Shown here: piece after piece, positions 1-12,400 of the stretch | Layout of the letters: every line of letters starts with the position of its first letter | Numbering within the stretch: position 1 is the first letter of the stretch | Assembly: GCA_003116995.1 (NCBI GenBank) | Contig: BDSL01000015.1 | Coordinates: 496,001-560,000 of the forward strand | Direction: 5' to 3' | Source of the DNA: Yamagishiella unicocca | Lineage: Eukaryota > Chlorophyta > Chlorophyceae > Chlamydomonadales > Volvocaceae | Length of the DNA stretch: 64,000 bases | Translations under genes and position numbers: made by a program | The notes under the pieces: model-generated | Told to the model about the DNA's origin: nothing | Databases searched by the model: none | The model's input: the letters and a program-made list of their open reading frames with translations, nothing else

Positions 1-2199
1 AGATGATTACGGTACGACGGCGGACGAGGGCGGAGGCGCATGGGAGTCCTCGAGGAAGACGTGGAACCCTCGCGCGTGGCTAGTACACGGCGGTGGGGGC
101 GGTGATGACACACCCGCGCGCCATCCAACCAACCACTCCACCCGCCGGCCCGTGTCCGCCGGTCAGCCCCCAGCGCGTACCTCCCAGCACCCCCCTCACC
201 CGTCCGCCAGCACCGCCGTGAGCCCAATCACCGCATCGCGCATGGTGCCGTACCGGACCTGCAGCACCGAAACAGGGCCGAGCAGTGAAGATGAACGGTC
301 GGAACACGCCACCGAGCCGGATCCCAAACCGCTCAACATAGAACGCAACCAACCAGCCGCGCGCACCCCCTGTACCTGAACCCTGAAACTCTAAAACACT
401 TAACCCCTCTATCCCCCTGGCCTCATCCGATCCCAGCTACCTTCCCCCTGCGTTCCGCGGCTCCCCCCCCCTTCGCTTTCGCGGATTATTTTATAACCCC
501 CCTCGCCCTTATGCCCCACCGCGTTGGTTCCGCTGGCCCTGGTCGCCGCCATGCCCCCTAGCGTGGCATCCGCCCCCGGGTCGATAGGGAAGAACAGCCC
601 GGAGTCGCGCAGGTGGGCGTTCAGCTGCTTGCGGGTGACTCCGGCCTGCGCGCGTGCGTGGGGCGAGTGGGCGCGTGGGGCGAGTGGGGCGAGTGAGTGA
701 GTGGGCGAGTGAGTGAGTGGGCGCGTGAGGCGAGAGGGTCAGTGGGCGAGGACGCGAGGGGGCGAGTGAGGGTGCGTCAGTGCGCCGCATCGCAACGACA
801 ACGGCCCCAGTGGCCCGCCGGACTGCTCAACCCAATGCACCGGCCCCGAACGCCCCAACCAACCGCGCCCGTGCCGCCGCCGCCGCAACCGCCGCCAGCA
901 CCTGCACGCGGCAGTCCATGTCCTCAGCCGCCACGCTCAGCACGCGGTTCATGCGCCGCAGGTCAAGGCACACGCCGCCGTACAGCGCGCCGACGTGGCC
1001 CTCGATGGACGTGCCCGCGCCGTACGGTACGACGGGAGCGCGCTCCTCGGCACAGGCGGCGACCACCGCCGCCACCTCCTCGGTGCTCTTCCCGAATGCG
1101 GGTCGTGGCGGCATCAGGACATGGGCAGGACAGCGTGGAGCGTCGTGTCAGCCGCAGCCGGGGGCTGTCCGCAGCCGCGGGCGACAGAGAGGAGTGGGGG
1201 GGTGAACCCCAGGCAGTGCTCCGCGAGCAGGCTGCGACGGCTGTTGGGTCGATAGCTATAAGCAGGAGGGCTTAGATTCGTTTGCGGTCAAACCCCAGCC
1301 GCTCGTCACCCCGGCCTTCGGAGGCATCGGGTAGGCCGCAAGGCCTGGGCATCAAACAGGCCCCAGGCCCTGCTCCTCCCCCACCCAAAAACTATTTTTT
1401 ATGCCACCCGAAAACTATTCGCCGGTTTGTTTCTACCCTCCGTTTCCTATGGTTTGTAACCGGGTCTTCTGGCCCCCTCGCCTAGCCCCCTCGCCTAGTC
1501 CCTGGTGCGGAGGGTGAGGCGAAAGGCCTCGCAGTGACGGCACGGCACCCAGAGCCCACGCTGGATGCTCCGAAGACATTTTAACGCTTCTTACAAACTC
1601 TCCCGCGTCCCAGCCAATCTATATACCTCGGGGAAAACCACGCAGTCGGGTGGGAGAGGCTCGTGGTACGACTCGTCCGTGCCGTGCTGTACGAGCGTGT
1701 CGCGGGCTTCGGAGACGCGTCCGGGGAGCAGCGAGGCGAGGCGCGCTCTCAGCGAGGCGCTGGCAGGACGACGTGTGGCGGGCTCGGCAGAGGAGGTATG
1801 GGGTGCGGCGGACGGCTGCGGGGCAGAGGTGGTGCGGTACAAGCGTACGGGCGACCCTGCCCACGGCCCTGGCCCTGGTCCCCATCCTGGTCGCAGCAGT
1901 AGCGCGGGGTAAGCAGCGCCGCTGATCTTAATTCGATTGGGTAGGAGATGGCTGTGGGGTGAAGGAAGGTCGGAGGCGGTAGGGAGGTCGTCGGGCGATG
2001 AGGACCGCGACTGCGCGCGACTGCAGCTGTTTCCTGGGCTTGGAGATGCCTGAGATACTATCCCGGTAGCGCTGCTCGCTGCGCCCATGCCAACAGAGGA
2101 AGCCTGTAGGCGTCCTACATGTTGGGGTGTCGTCGCGTTGACGACAGCCCAACGAGCTGCAAGCCACGATTGAGTAGCTCTACGCAGGGAAGCCTTCAT
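1..2199 (-). CDS. DLD: D-lactate dehydrogenase (cytochrome), mitochondrial type, 5' part
   Basis: FAD-dependent oxidase family (GlcD/DLD) that oxidises D-lactate to pyruvate, normally in mitochondria. Exons read 1627..2199, 902..1087, 520..645 and 200..258; all junctions keep phase (0, 0, 0, then 2) with GT/AG borders. Exon 1 gives a basic, Ser/Ala-rich leader of about 160 residues, then [16 protein letters not shown]. Exon 2 continues with STEEVAAVV and the FAD-binding block [12 protein letters not shown] (about 212-223). Exon 3 carries [16 protein letters not shown] and [14 protein letters not shown]. Exon 4 carries [13 protein letters not shown]. These are family-typical blocks. The rest of the FAD domain and the catalytic half lie beyond the left edge; no further exon is visible in 1-199. 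The start is the first ATG of the long open leader, and an intron inside the leader is not excluded. A glycolate dehydrogenase is a less likely alternative. Confidence 0.82.
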
Positions 2200-3410
2200 T
2201 TGGCTTGCTGATTGCGTTCACTATTGGATGCGGGAAGCCAATGGTCCAAGGCGCAATTCAAATAGACTGGACCGCGCAATGTTCTTCAGCGCACCCGCTT
2301 AGCGGAACATTTACAACTGGTGTAGATGAAATTGTCCAGCAGGACGACGTTTGGGGACTGGTCACTTGATACTTGACACCATTTGGCACGGCAGGTTTTC
2401 TCCGGGGATGCAATGGAGCGTTACGATTACGGGAGACGCAAAAGTCAGCGCCGCGCGTGCGCATGTGCCACTTAGAGGAAGAAAGCCGTGCGCCCCAAAT
2501 GCAACTGGAGACCATCGAATAAGTCGGGCTGGTAAGGGGCCGGCGTCGAGCGGATTTAGCGTCGAGCGTCCCTGCACGCACCCCCCCTTCGCCAGCCGTG
2601 CAGTCCCGAGTGCACGGGAGTTCATGCGGCCTAGAAGACGAAGCCCCAAGCTACGGGGCTCTCCCTACGGATGCCAAGCTAAACGGACCAGACCTGGCTT
2701 TCCCAAGCCCGAGATAATGCCCCAACAAGCGACAGCGCCAGACAAATACATACCAATCCGCATGCGCATACGCACACCACGAGTTCATCAATCACACTTT
2801 GGGCGTTTTCATCAGGGTAATCGAGAAGAAGTGCACTCCTCGAAGATGGCACAATTACAACGGTCGGCACGACACACCAGCTTGGCAGGCTGCAGCCATC
2901 TTCACGGGCTGCAGCCATCATGGCCGTTCAGATAACACATGGTTACCAATCAAGTGGCGTAGGATGCGGTTTCAAGGCATCTGCGACGGGGTTCGTGTTC
3001 CCGATTTTCGGTATCGAGTTTGTAGCCCATGCGCTCAGTTGCGTGCTCCAAATCCTTCACGTCTGCTACGTTCCTATTATTTATACAAGATGTGCAATTT
3101 GCTGGGATAAATGTTAATCACATCCTCCGATCGAATCGCGACTCGCGTCGCCCGCCTACCGTACGTTTGGTTGCTGTTCCCGCTTCCTTTGCTGCGCCTG
3201 TTCTCAGAGTACACTCTGGAAACGCATACTTGATGACCGATGGCAATTCAATTACCCAGCCGTGAGTAGGGCCCTAGGGCGCAGGCTTCCGCCGGCCTGA
3301 ACAGGCGAAAGACTTGACTTACAACGCAATTCGAGGTAGTCCGGATGTGACGGTTGAGGTTATAGGCAGGGAAGGGCATATCCGCTGCTGGACATCGACT
3401 CTGACCTCGG
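2200..3410. other. Intergenic region between two divergent genes
   Basis: About 1.2 kb separates the lactate dehydrogenase start (minus strand) from the start of the giant secreted protein (plus strand). It should hold both promoters. I see no convincing coding exon and no clear TATA box. Short open frames here have no recognisable protein features. Confidence 0.5.
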
Positions 3411-6400
3411 ATGGTGGCTCGGCTTCGGCCCGCTGCGTCTCTGGTGATATTGCTGAGCTTTCTATCCATTACTCTTAGCAAGCAAGAAGACTGGACCCTA
3501 CCAACGGGCGCAGAGGACTTTTGGGCCCCCCCGCCAGGCGACTACAATGGCCCGCCCCCCGACTCCGCCCCCTTTACCCCCGACTCCCCACCTGCTGCCG
3601 CACCTCCTCCTCCCACGCGGCCTCCTCGCACCCCTCCCCTCCGTTCACCTCCTCGGCCCCCTCCTCGGCCCCCTCCTCGGGCCCCTCCTCGGCCTGTACG
3701 TAAGCCGCCGAACCGGCTGAGGCCCCCCAAGACCCGGGAGATCCGCAAGCCGCCCCCTGCCAGCACCCCCTACCGTGACTTCTGGCGAGCGCGCCAGCCT
3801 CACACCTTCCTCATCCTGTCCCGGCCGCATCCTCCCCCGGCCGCCTCCCACTCCGCGCCGCAGCTAGGTACGTTGTCAACGGGCAGAGCCTCTCCGGCAG
3901 TCGTGCGCGGGAACGCCCGATGCCGGCGCAGCCGTAGCTCTGACCCTGACCCTTCCGCTTCCCGCTAACCCTCCCCGCCTCACCCCGCCGCACGCCTCAC
4001 CCCCGTTCGCAAGCTCAACGCTCCGCTCCAGGAGCCAGGAGGTCTCACCCGCCGCCGCGGCCGGGTCGGCCTGCGCCCCCCGGCACCGCCGCCGTTCGTC
4101 CCACCTCTGCGGTATGCCGGCTGGTGCTGGTGGGGAGCCCGGACGGCGACGGGGGGACCCCCGTGCTGGAGTCGGCTTCGATCAGCTGCACGGGGGCCAA
4201 CGGCCTCAGGGTGCAGGTCATGGCGGGCCATCAGCTGATGGTGGGTCGGGGCGGTGAATGCGGCGATGAAAGGCGCAGAATGGAGGATCATATGGGCAGG
4301 GCAACAGGGATGAACGTAAACATGTATAGCTCTACGCCTGATGAAAGGGGCCATATTACCAACCTCGACCATGTACTTCATAACCACACCTAAATTCCTG
4401 GCGAGTCCTTGCAATCGTGAAGCCACTAAAGCTACATGTTTTCATTCCCGAAGATGTAAACATAAGCAATTGCCAAGGGACGTGCCTGACGCCCCCGGCT
4501 TCACCTCCCGGCGACTGCAGGAGGCCCTCGCGTCGCAACGAGGCAACGCCGCCGGCGTGGACCTCTCGCCGCGCGTCGGCGACGACGAGTGGGGCCTCAC
4601 ATTCTCGGACCTGGCCTCCCTGGAGCTGGTCGACTCCGTCATTTCCGACCTGCCTCTCAGCCGCCGCGGGCCGCTGCTGCAGTGCCTCCGCTGCCGCAGC
4701 TTCGTGATGCGCAGCTGCACGATCAGCAACCTGCGCGGCGTCGCTCCGCCCCCAAAGCAGCAGAAGCCCGGCGCGGGGTCGCAGCGGCCGCCGCCCGTCG
4801 TGTACGGCGCCGTACACGTGAACGGCCTGGTGCGGGCGACGCTGGACAACGTCGCCTGCTCGGACGTTTATGACGCGCACGGCTGGGCGTGTTTCTTGCT
4901 GGACTTTGATCACACCAAGACCAGCAGCGCCGGCAGCAGCGGAGGCGGCAGTACCGGGGACGGCGGCGGCAGCGGCGGCAAGCTGCCTCCCCACCTGCTC
5001 CTCGTGGACAGCTTCCTCATGGACAACGCCGTCATCGCCGGCGGCCAGTACGGCACTGCCTGGCTGCCGGACAGCGCCGTACCGAACGCGACCGGCGGCC
5101 GCAAGGACGAGCGCGCAGGTAGCAGCCCCGCGGCCGGGGCCGCGACGGCGGCGGTGGCGGGTCACTCGTCGTACGGTTACGGAGCGCTGGTGATCCGCGG
5201 CGGCGGCGCGGCTCCGCTGGTGGTGGAGCTGTCGAGCACTGTGGCGCAGGGCAACGACGGGCATCGGGGGCCGGCGCTGGCGGCGCTGGCGACTCGGGTG
5301 AGGGCCCGGGGGCTAGGCTGTCAGGGTTTCATGGCTGCAGTCGTAGGGGACCGTATGCCGCTTACAGTTACAGTTACCGGCCGTGGCAGGTGTTTGGTAA
5401 TGTTGAAGCGTGCCGCCGCTTGTATGGCTGTCCCACGCTCCCACCGGCCCACACCGGCCCACACCCGCCCACACCGACCCACACCCGCCCCCCGCACCTG
5501 CCCGCACCCCTCAGTGCCCGGTGATCAGGGTGGCGGACGGATCCACAGTGACGGGCAACACCGCCACGGAAGGGGACGGCGGGGCGGTGTGGCTCTCAGG
5601 AGCAGGAGCAGACCGGGCGGCGGGGGCGGCGGCGGGGGCCACCAAGCGGCCGGTGGGACCCAGGTACGGCACCGCACTCGGGACTCGGGGGAGACGCAAT
5701 CAGTGTCTGCTGACGTGGCGTCAGGTGGATGGCGGAGGCTGCTGCCGGCATTCCGTGGTTTGCTGGTGGAGTCCCCAGCAGATCGGGGGCGTGGCGAGAA
5801 GACCCGGTGGCGCGACATAGGGAACGGGGGGCAGGAACTAGCTGGGTGGGGACCGGAGGCGAAGACGTCTTGGTGTCCTCAGTAGCTGACCGGTCGCTTG
5901 TCGAGGCCGTTGCGAGATTGCGCGTTGCGTGTTGCATCCTGGCTCGGGCCTTGAGGGCGGATGCCGCAACTCCTCGTCCCCACTCCGCTACACCACCACA
6001 TACACATACGTACGAGCAGCAGCTGAGTAATGGGTTACTTCATCGATAGGTACATGGAATGTACGACTCGCTGCGCTTCTTGGGCCTTTCCAGTAGGCCG
6101 CGGGGTGGCTTCTTGGACATTTCCGGTAGGCGCCGGGCCGCTTCTACGGTGACAGTGACACCCACCACTCGCCGTGTGGACCCGCAGGGCCAGCTTCAGT
6201 GTCACGGGCGGCAGTGTCGTGGTGCAAAACGCAGCCGCTAAGGGCCGCGGCGGCGCGCTGTGGACCGACGTGGGCCTGGACCTGATCGTGTCCGCCGCCA
6301 CCGTGGGGAGCAACACGGCGGCGGGCAGCGGCGGCGCATTCTTCGTCGGCGACGGGGCGGCCGACCCATGGGTCCGGGCGGGAGCGCCACCAGGAGCTGA

Positions 6401-9400
6401 CGGATGGAGAGGCGGATCCTTCCAGCAGGGGTGCGTGGGGGGGGGTGCGCGGCGGGGCTGTGTGGCATGGGTTATCGGGCGGCTCCGAGACCACCACCTG
6501 AACAAACACGCGACCATGACCACGCGTGCCCCTGTGCTTCTGCAGCATGCACCGGACCGCTGACCCCCAATACATCTTGAGCTGCATGACCGGGATGTGT
6601 CCGCCCACCGGGATGTGCCTTGCCCCCGGGATGTGCCTTGCACTGGCCCCCTCCCGCCGCCCCGCCCACCACTGCCTTGCACCTCCCGGCCCCCGCCCAC
6701 CACTGCCCTGCCCTGCCCGCCTCCCGCCGCTTCAACGCCACCCGCAGGAGCGCCGCCGATGTCGCCAGCACCGCCAGCTGGTCTGCTTCGCTGTCGGTGC
6801 GTGTGGAGCGCGGCAGCAGGCTGTCGGACAACTGGTCAGGAGGCAGCGGCGGGGCAGTCGTGCTGGATGTACTGCGGCCCGTCCTTGTGCAGGTAGGTGA
6901 CTGGGTGGGTGGGGCGGGGAGACCGTTGCCTCAACCATACCGGTAATTCGGCAGACCATACCGGTAGTACGGCAGACCGTCGGTTGGAGGACCGCGTGTG
7001 TCGATGTCGGTCCCGGAGAGGTCAACTGTGTTTAGGACCCATGCATTAAACTTAGGCCACCGCCGCCGCCGCCACCGCCACATCCTCCTCCTCCTCGTCC
7101 CCCTCCACATCCGCCTCCTCCTTCCCCTTCCGCCACCACCTCCTCCTCCTGCTCCTCCCTTACCACCTCCTCCGCCACCTCCTCCTCCCCCTGCCGCCAC
7201 CACCTCCTCCTCCTGCTCCTTCGCAGGTGTTCAACGCGAGCTTCGTGTCTCGTAACTCCGCCACTGCCAGCGGCGGCGCCTTCTACATCCGCTCCTCCTG
7301 CGGCTCCGACTCCCGCCTCACCTCCTCCACCGGCCTGTCGCGCTGCCGCGTGGGGTTGCAGCTCTCCGGCCGCAGCTGCCTGAGAAGAAACGTCGCCGTC
7401 GGCGGCAGCGGCGGCGCCGTCGCCGTCGACGGCGGCCCACTGGGTCTCCTGTCGGTCGCCGCCGACAGCTACGTGTCCGCCAACTGGGCGGGGCGCGGCG
7501 GCGGCGGCATGTTCGCGGGCCGCGGGCTGGTGTACGGCAGCATCGAGGGCATCTTTGAGGATAACGTGGCGGAGGGGGGCGACGGCGGCGCGCTGCAGGC
7601 GGCGGGGCCGTCGGGGGCGCTGGTGATTGGTGTGGGGGCGGCGCTGCGGCACAACAACGCCAGCGGGCGCGGCGGGGCGGTGTTCTTCGGCAGGAGCCTG
7701 CGGTCGCTGCAGGTGGGTTGGAGGGATACCCATGGGTCGGCACCCGGGGGTCGGGGTAGCTGCAGGTGGGTTGGGAGGAGATCCATGGGTCGGCACCCGG
7801 GGGTCGCTGCGGGTGGGTTGGGAGGAGACCCATGGGTCAGCACCGGGGGTCGCCGCAGGTGGGTTGGGAGGATGAGAAGGGGCGTTACTGCGCCCATCCT
7901 CACCTCCAACACCACCACCTCCACCGACAACAACCTTTGCGCAGGTCTCCGGCGCGGAGCTATCCGCCAACTGGGCGGGCACCGACGGGGGGGGCATTGC
8001 GGTGCTGGGGCCGCTGTCTTCCGGCGTCGTGTCCAACACCACCTTTTGGGGCAACACGGCCCAAGGCAGCGGCGGCGCGATCTTCCACATGGTACGGCAT
8101 GGGGTACGGGCACGACGTTGTACGGACTGCCGCAGCGACGTGTTCTAGGCTGCGGACACCGCAGTAGTGTAATGTGGCACCCGGTGCAGCGGGAGCCGCA
8201 TGAGACGCCGGCCAAACCCCACAACACTCACCGCCCGACACCTCCCCACGCCTCACTGCCCTTAGGTGGCGGGCAGCGCCCTGCACGCGTCCTCGCTCCG
8301 CCTCACCGACAGCTCCTTCCGCGAGAACACCGCGCTCGGGGGCAGCGGCGGCGCGCTGGCGGCACTGGCGTTCCCCGTGCCACCCCCCGAGAAGGCCAGC
8401 CCGCCACCGTCGCGGCCGTCAGCCCCACCGGCCGACTACGACTACTGGGCGCCGCCACCCGCCGGCGGCGAGGCTTCGGAGCCACTTCAGCTGCGGAGCG
8501 GCGGATCCACGAGGCAGGGCCGCCGGCGGCGCGCCCTGCTGCAACTGGTAGAGGAGCCGGCGCAGCGCGCGGCGGCCGCCGCCACGCAGCTCCAGGGAGG
8601 GGCGCGGCGCCTGCCGTACACTCTGTTCATGTCCAACCTGTACGTGGCGTTCAACAACGCCAGCGTCGCGGGCGGGGGCGTGTACGCGGCCGCGGACCGG
8701 CAGTACGTACGGCTTGACGTACAGCTGAACGGCAGCGCGGTGACGGGGAACCGTGCCCGCGGCAGCGCCGCCGCCGCCGGCGGCGGCGGCGGTTTCGGAG
8801 GCCGTGGTGGCGGGGGTATCTTCGCGGGGACGTTTCCCCCTGCCACCGGCGGCGACGCCGCCGCCGCCGCCGCGGCTGCGGCTGCGGTAATGTCGTGCAG
8901 GGTCGTCATCAGCGGCAGCCGAGCGGACGAGAACTCCGCCGGCGGCGGCGGCGGTGGCGGCGCCATACTGCTGGTGGCGTGCCGGGCGCGGGTCAGAGAC
9001 AGTGTCTTCATGGGCAACGCCGCCGACGGCGCCGGCGCCGCATTGGCCGTCGTGGACGACGTCGACGGCGCCAACGGCGGCATCGGTGGCGGCAGCACCT
9101 TCCCGCCGCCGCCGCTGCCGCCGCTACCGGTTGTGTTGCTTGAAACTCGCGCAGCGGAGGGGCTCGGATTCAGCGCCGGTCTGGGCGGCGACTGGGCCGA
9201 TTCCGAGGATGATAAAGGCGGCGCCGGCGAATGGATCCAGGACGACGGATCGTCCCTAGCTGTCAACTTCCAGGATCCACGAGATGCGGATCTAGACTCG
9301 GGCTACGCTGACTACGGCGAGCGCGTCGACACGCCGACGGACCCACTGCTGGACGCACCACAGCCGCCGTCGCCGCCGTCGCCGCCGCAGCCCCCGGCGG

Positions 9401-12400
9401 CCCCGGACGCCGTGACCATCTACTCGTCCGAGTTTATCGCCAACAGCGCCCGCGGCTCCGGCGGGGCCATCCACCTGAGCACCCACGGGCCTGTTCATTT
9501 ATTCAACTGTGTGTTGAACAACAACACCGCCGCCGCCGGCGGCGGCGCGCTGGCGGCCGCGGTCCCCGCATCGATACCACCGCCGCCGCCGCCGGCGAGC
9601 GCCACTGCCGCCGCCGCCGCTGCCGCCGCCGCCGCTGCCGCCGCCGCCGCTGCCGCCGCCGCCGCGGGCAGCACCGCCGGCGTAGCCGGCGGTAGCCTGC
9701 TCAGCCTCTCTCGCTGCACCCTCGTTGGCAACGTCGCCGAGTGGGGCGATGGCGGCGCGGTGCTGGTGCAGCCCGCCCGCGGCCAGTCCGTGCTGGTGGA
9801 GGTCGTGGGTTCGAAGCTCCTATTCAACGGTGCGCGGAGCGGCGGCGGCGGCGGCCTCGCGCTGGTAGTGCCGCCGCACGGCGACGGCGGCGGCGCCGTG
9901 CCGGGCGGGGCGCTTGCTCAGCTGGCACTCACCGGTGTGACGGTCATGTGCGATAACACGGCGCAAGGTGCGGCGGCGGGGCCGGGGTGCCGGGTGCCGT
10001 GGGGCAGCGGAGGCTCGTGGAATGGACACACGTGGTTTCGGGATTCCAAGCTTAGTACGGGATGTGTGTCGTACGGACGGATGGAGGGCCGTTGTACCGT
10101 GCCTCCCAAGGCGCTAGAAACCCCAAACCCTGAAACCCAAATCCCAGGCAATGGCGGCGCCGTCCTTGTGGCCTCGGAAGCGTCGGAGGTGGTGATGAGC
10201 GACTGCAGCCTGTCGCGCAACAGCGCGCGCAGCGGGGGAGGCGGCGGACTGGCCGTCATGCCGCCGCTAGCGGCGGCCGCCGCGGCGGCGGCAGCCGTGT
10301 CCTCGCGGTCCCTGGTCGTCCTCACGTCTACGGTGATGGATGCGAACGTGGCGGCCGGTAGGAGACGGAGCCGCAGGGGTGGACGCACCAGAACTGCTCT
10401 GTTGGAGCGCCCATCAGCCCGCCTTGACCGCCTGGGGTCACCTCCCGGTTAGGGAATCCAACCATAGTAACAACCCACCTCTCCCCGGCCTCACCCGCAG
10501 GTAGCGGCGGTGCCGTACTGGTCGCCACGTCGGCATCGACCTCGCACCTGTCCAAATGCGACCTGGTGAACAACCTGGCGGGGGGCCACGGCGGGGGCCT
10601 GGCGGTGCTTCCTGCGGCGGCGGCGGCAGCGGCGGCGGCGCTCGCCGACGGCGGCGGCGGCGGCGGCGTCGACGCCACCGCCGCGTCCTGGACTCCCACG
10701 TTCTCGAACGTGCTGCTGGAGGGCTCGGTGGTATCCGGGAACACCGGGGAAGGTGCGTTGCAGCCAGGGGTGCATCGGGCGGGAGGGGTAGCGGGAAGAT
10801 CCGGTTACACGACTTAGGAAACGGCGGGCTGTGGGGGGGCTTGTAAGGGAGGGGAGCAACGCAGGGTGGTGCCAGGGGTGCCCGCGGAAGATGTGTGGCC
10901 CAGGCGGCGGCGTGTCGCGGCGGCGGAGGCGTCCGACGGGTGACAAGGGACGGGAGCGACGTAGTCAGTGGCTGGGTTTGGGAGGCCTTATGTGATGGGC
11001 TTGCTGCGGTTCGGGCCACCAGCAGACGCGTCTTGAGTCATACTCATACCCCTCACGGCTGCACTAGCTTCCGTTGGTGCCGTCTCTGCGGCATGTGGTG
11101 TGCTACTGTGCTTGCTGAACCCTGAGGCGCAACTCCCAAGGCTCCCGGGAGGGTCATGCCATGACGAGGGGCCGAGTTCCCCCGTCCTCCCGACCCGGCC
11201 CCCTCCCTTCAGGCTCCGGCGGCGGCGTGCTGGTGCTGGCAGCCGGCGGCGGCCTCAACGTCAGCAGCTGCAACGTGGCGAGCAACTTGGCCCGCACCGG
11301 CGGCGGCGGCGGCTTGAGTGTGTGGTGGTACGGCGCGGCCGCTGCGGCCGCTGCGGCGTCTGCCGCCGCCGACGGCGGCGGTGGCGGCGGGGAAGCGCAA
11401 GCCTCCGTACTGCCGTACTCCCTCCTCGTCGCGGGCAGCACCATCATGAGCAACAAAGTCGTTAGCGCCGGTGATGGCGGCGGGCTGCTGCTGCTGCTGC
11501 TGGCGGCGGCGGCGGGGAGGGGGACGGGTAAGTTCGTGTGACAGATGTGCTTGCCTGCTTTCGTGCGGTACGCTGTCACACACTTGTCTGCCAGGTGTCA
11601 GTGCTGTTTGTGCTTGTGCGTGTCGCTTGGGTGTGGGAGAGCGCCCACACGCGCCTTTGTAACCCCACACGCGCCTTGTAACCCCACGCACGCGCGCCTT
11701 CCCCTTCCCCATCTCGCTGCTACGACCATCCCCCGGCGCCCTCCGCTACTGCCCATCTCCCACCTCCCCCACCCGCAGAACCCCGGCCGCCCTCCCTGGA
11801 CGCGGTCGTGAGAAACTGCGTCCTCGTCCTTAACACGGCCCCCGGCTCCGGAGGTGCTGTGGCCGCGTCCATCCTCCTGCCTGCCGGAGCCGGCGCCGCC
11901 AGCCAGACCTCCCTCCTGCTTGACTCCTCCATGATCAGCGACAACGTGGCCTTCAAGGCCGGAGGAGGCGTGCACGTGTCCCTGCAGCACCGGCGGGAGC
12001 AGCTTGGGGTCGGAGATGAAGCGGCAGCGGCGGCGTCCGCGGCGGCGGCGGCGGCGGCGGGGGCTCTGGAAGACTCGGCTGCCGTCGCGATCGTGCGGCT
12101 GGTCGGCTGCCAGGTGGTGAGTGGCTGGCGTGCGGTGGAGGCGACGGCGGGGCAGTGCAGGCGGGGCTGGTTCTGGAGCCATACCGGGGAGAGGCTCTAG
12201 GGGGCTGTGGCCCCGGCGCCGGCCTCTGCGATTCTTGCCCTGGCTCACCGAGGCGGAGGCGGCTTTGCTGTCACGATTGTGGCTGTGGTGTGTGGTGCTG
12301 GCTTTCACTGCCGCGCTGCGCAGCGACGTGTACTCCGTATCCACCAGAACCCCAACCTCAATCCACATCCCAAACTGTAGATCCGCAACCGGGCTAGCAC

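Noticed and set aside
827..1114. Methionine at 1114 as a start for the lactate dehydrogenase
   Set aside because: An upstream exon (1627..2199) supplies the expected [17 protein letters not shown] block and splices in phase to STEEV at 1087.
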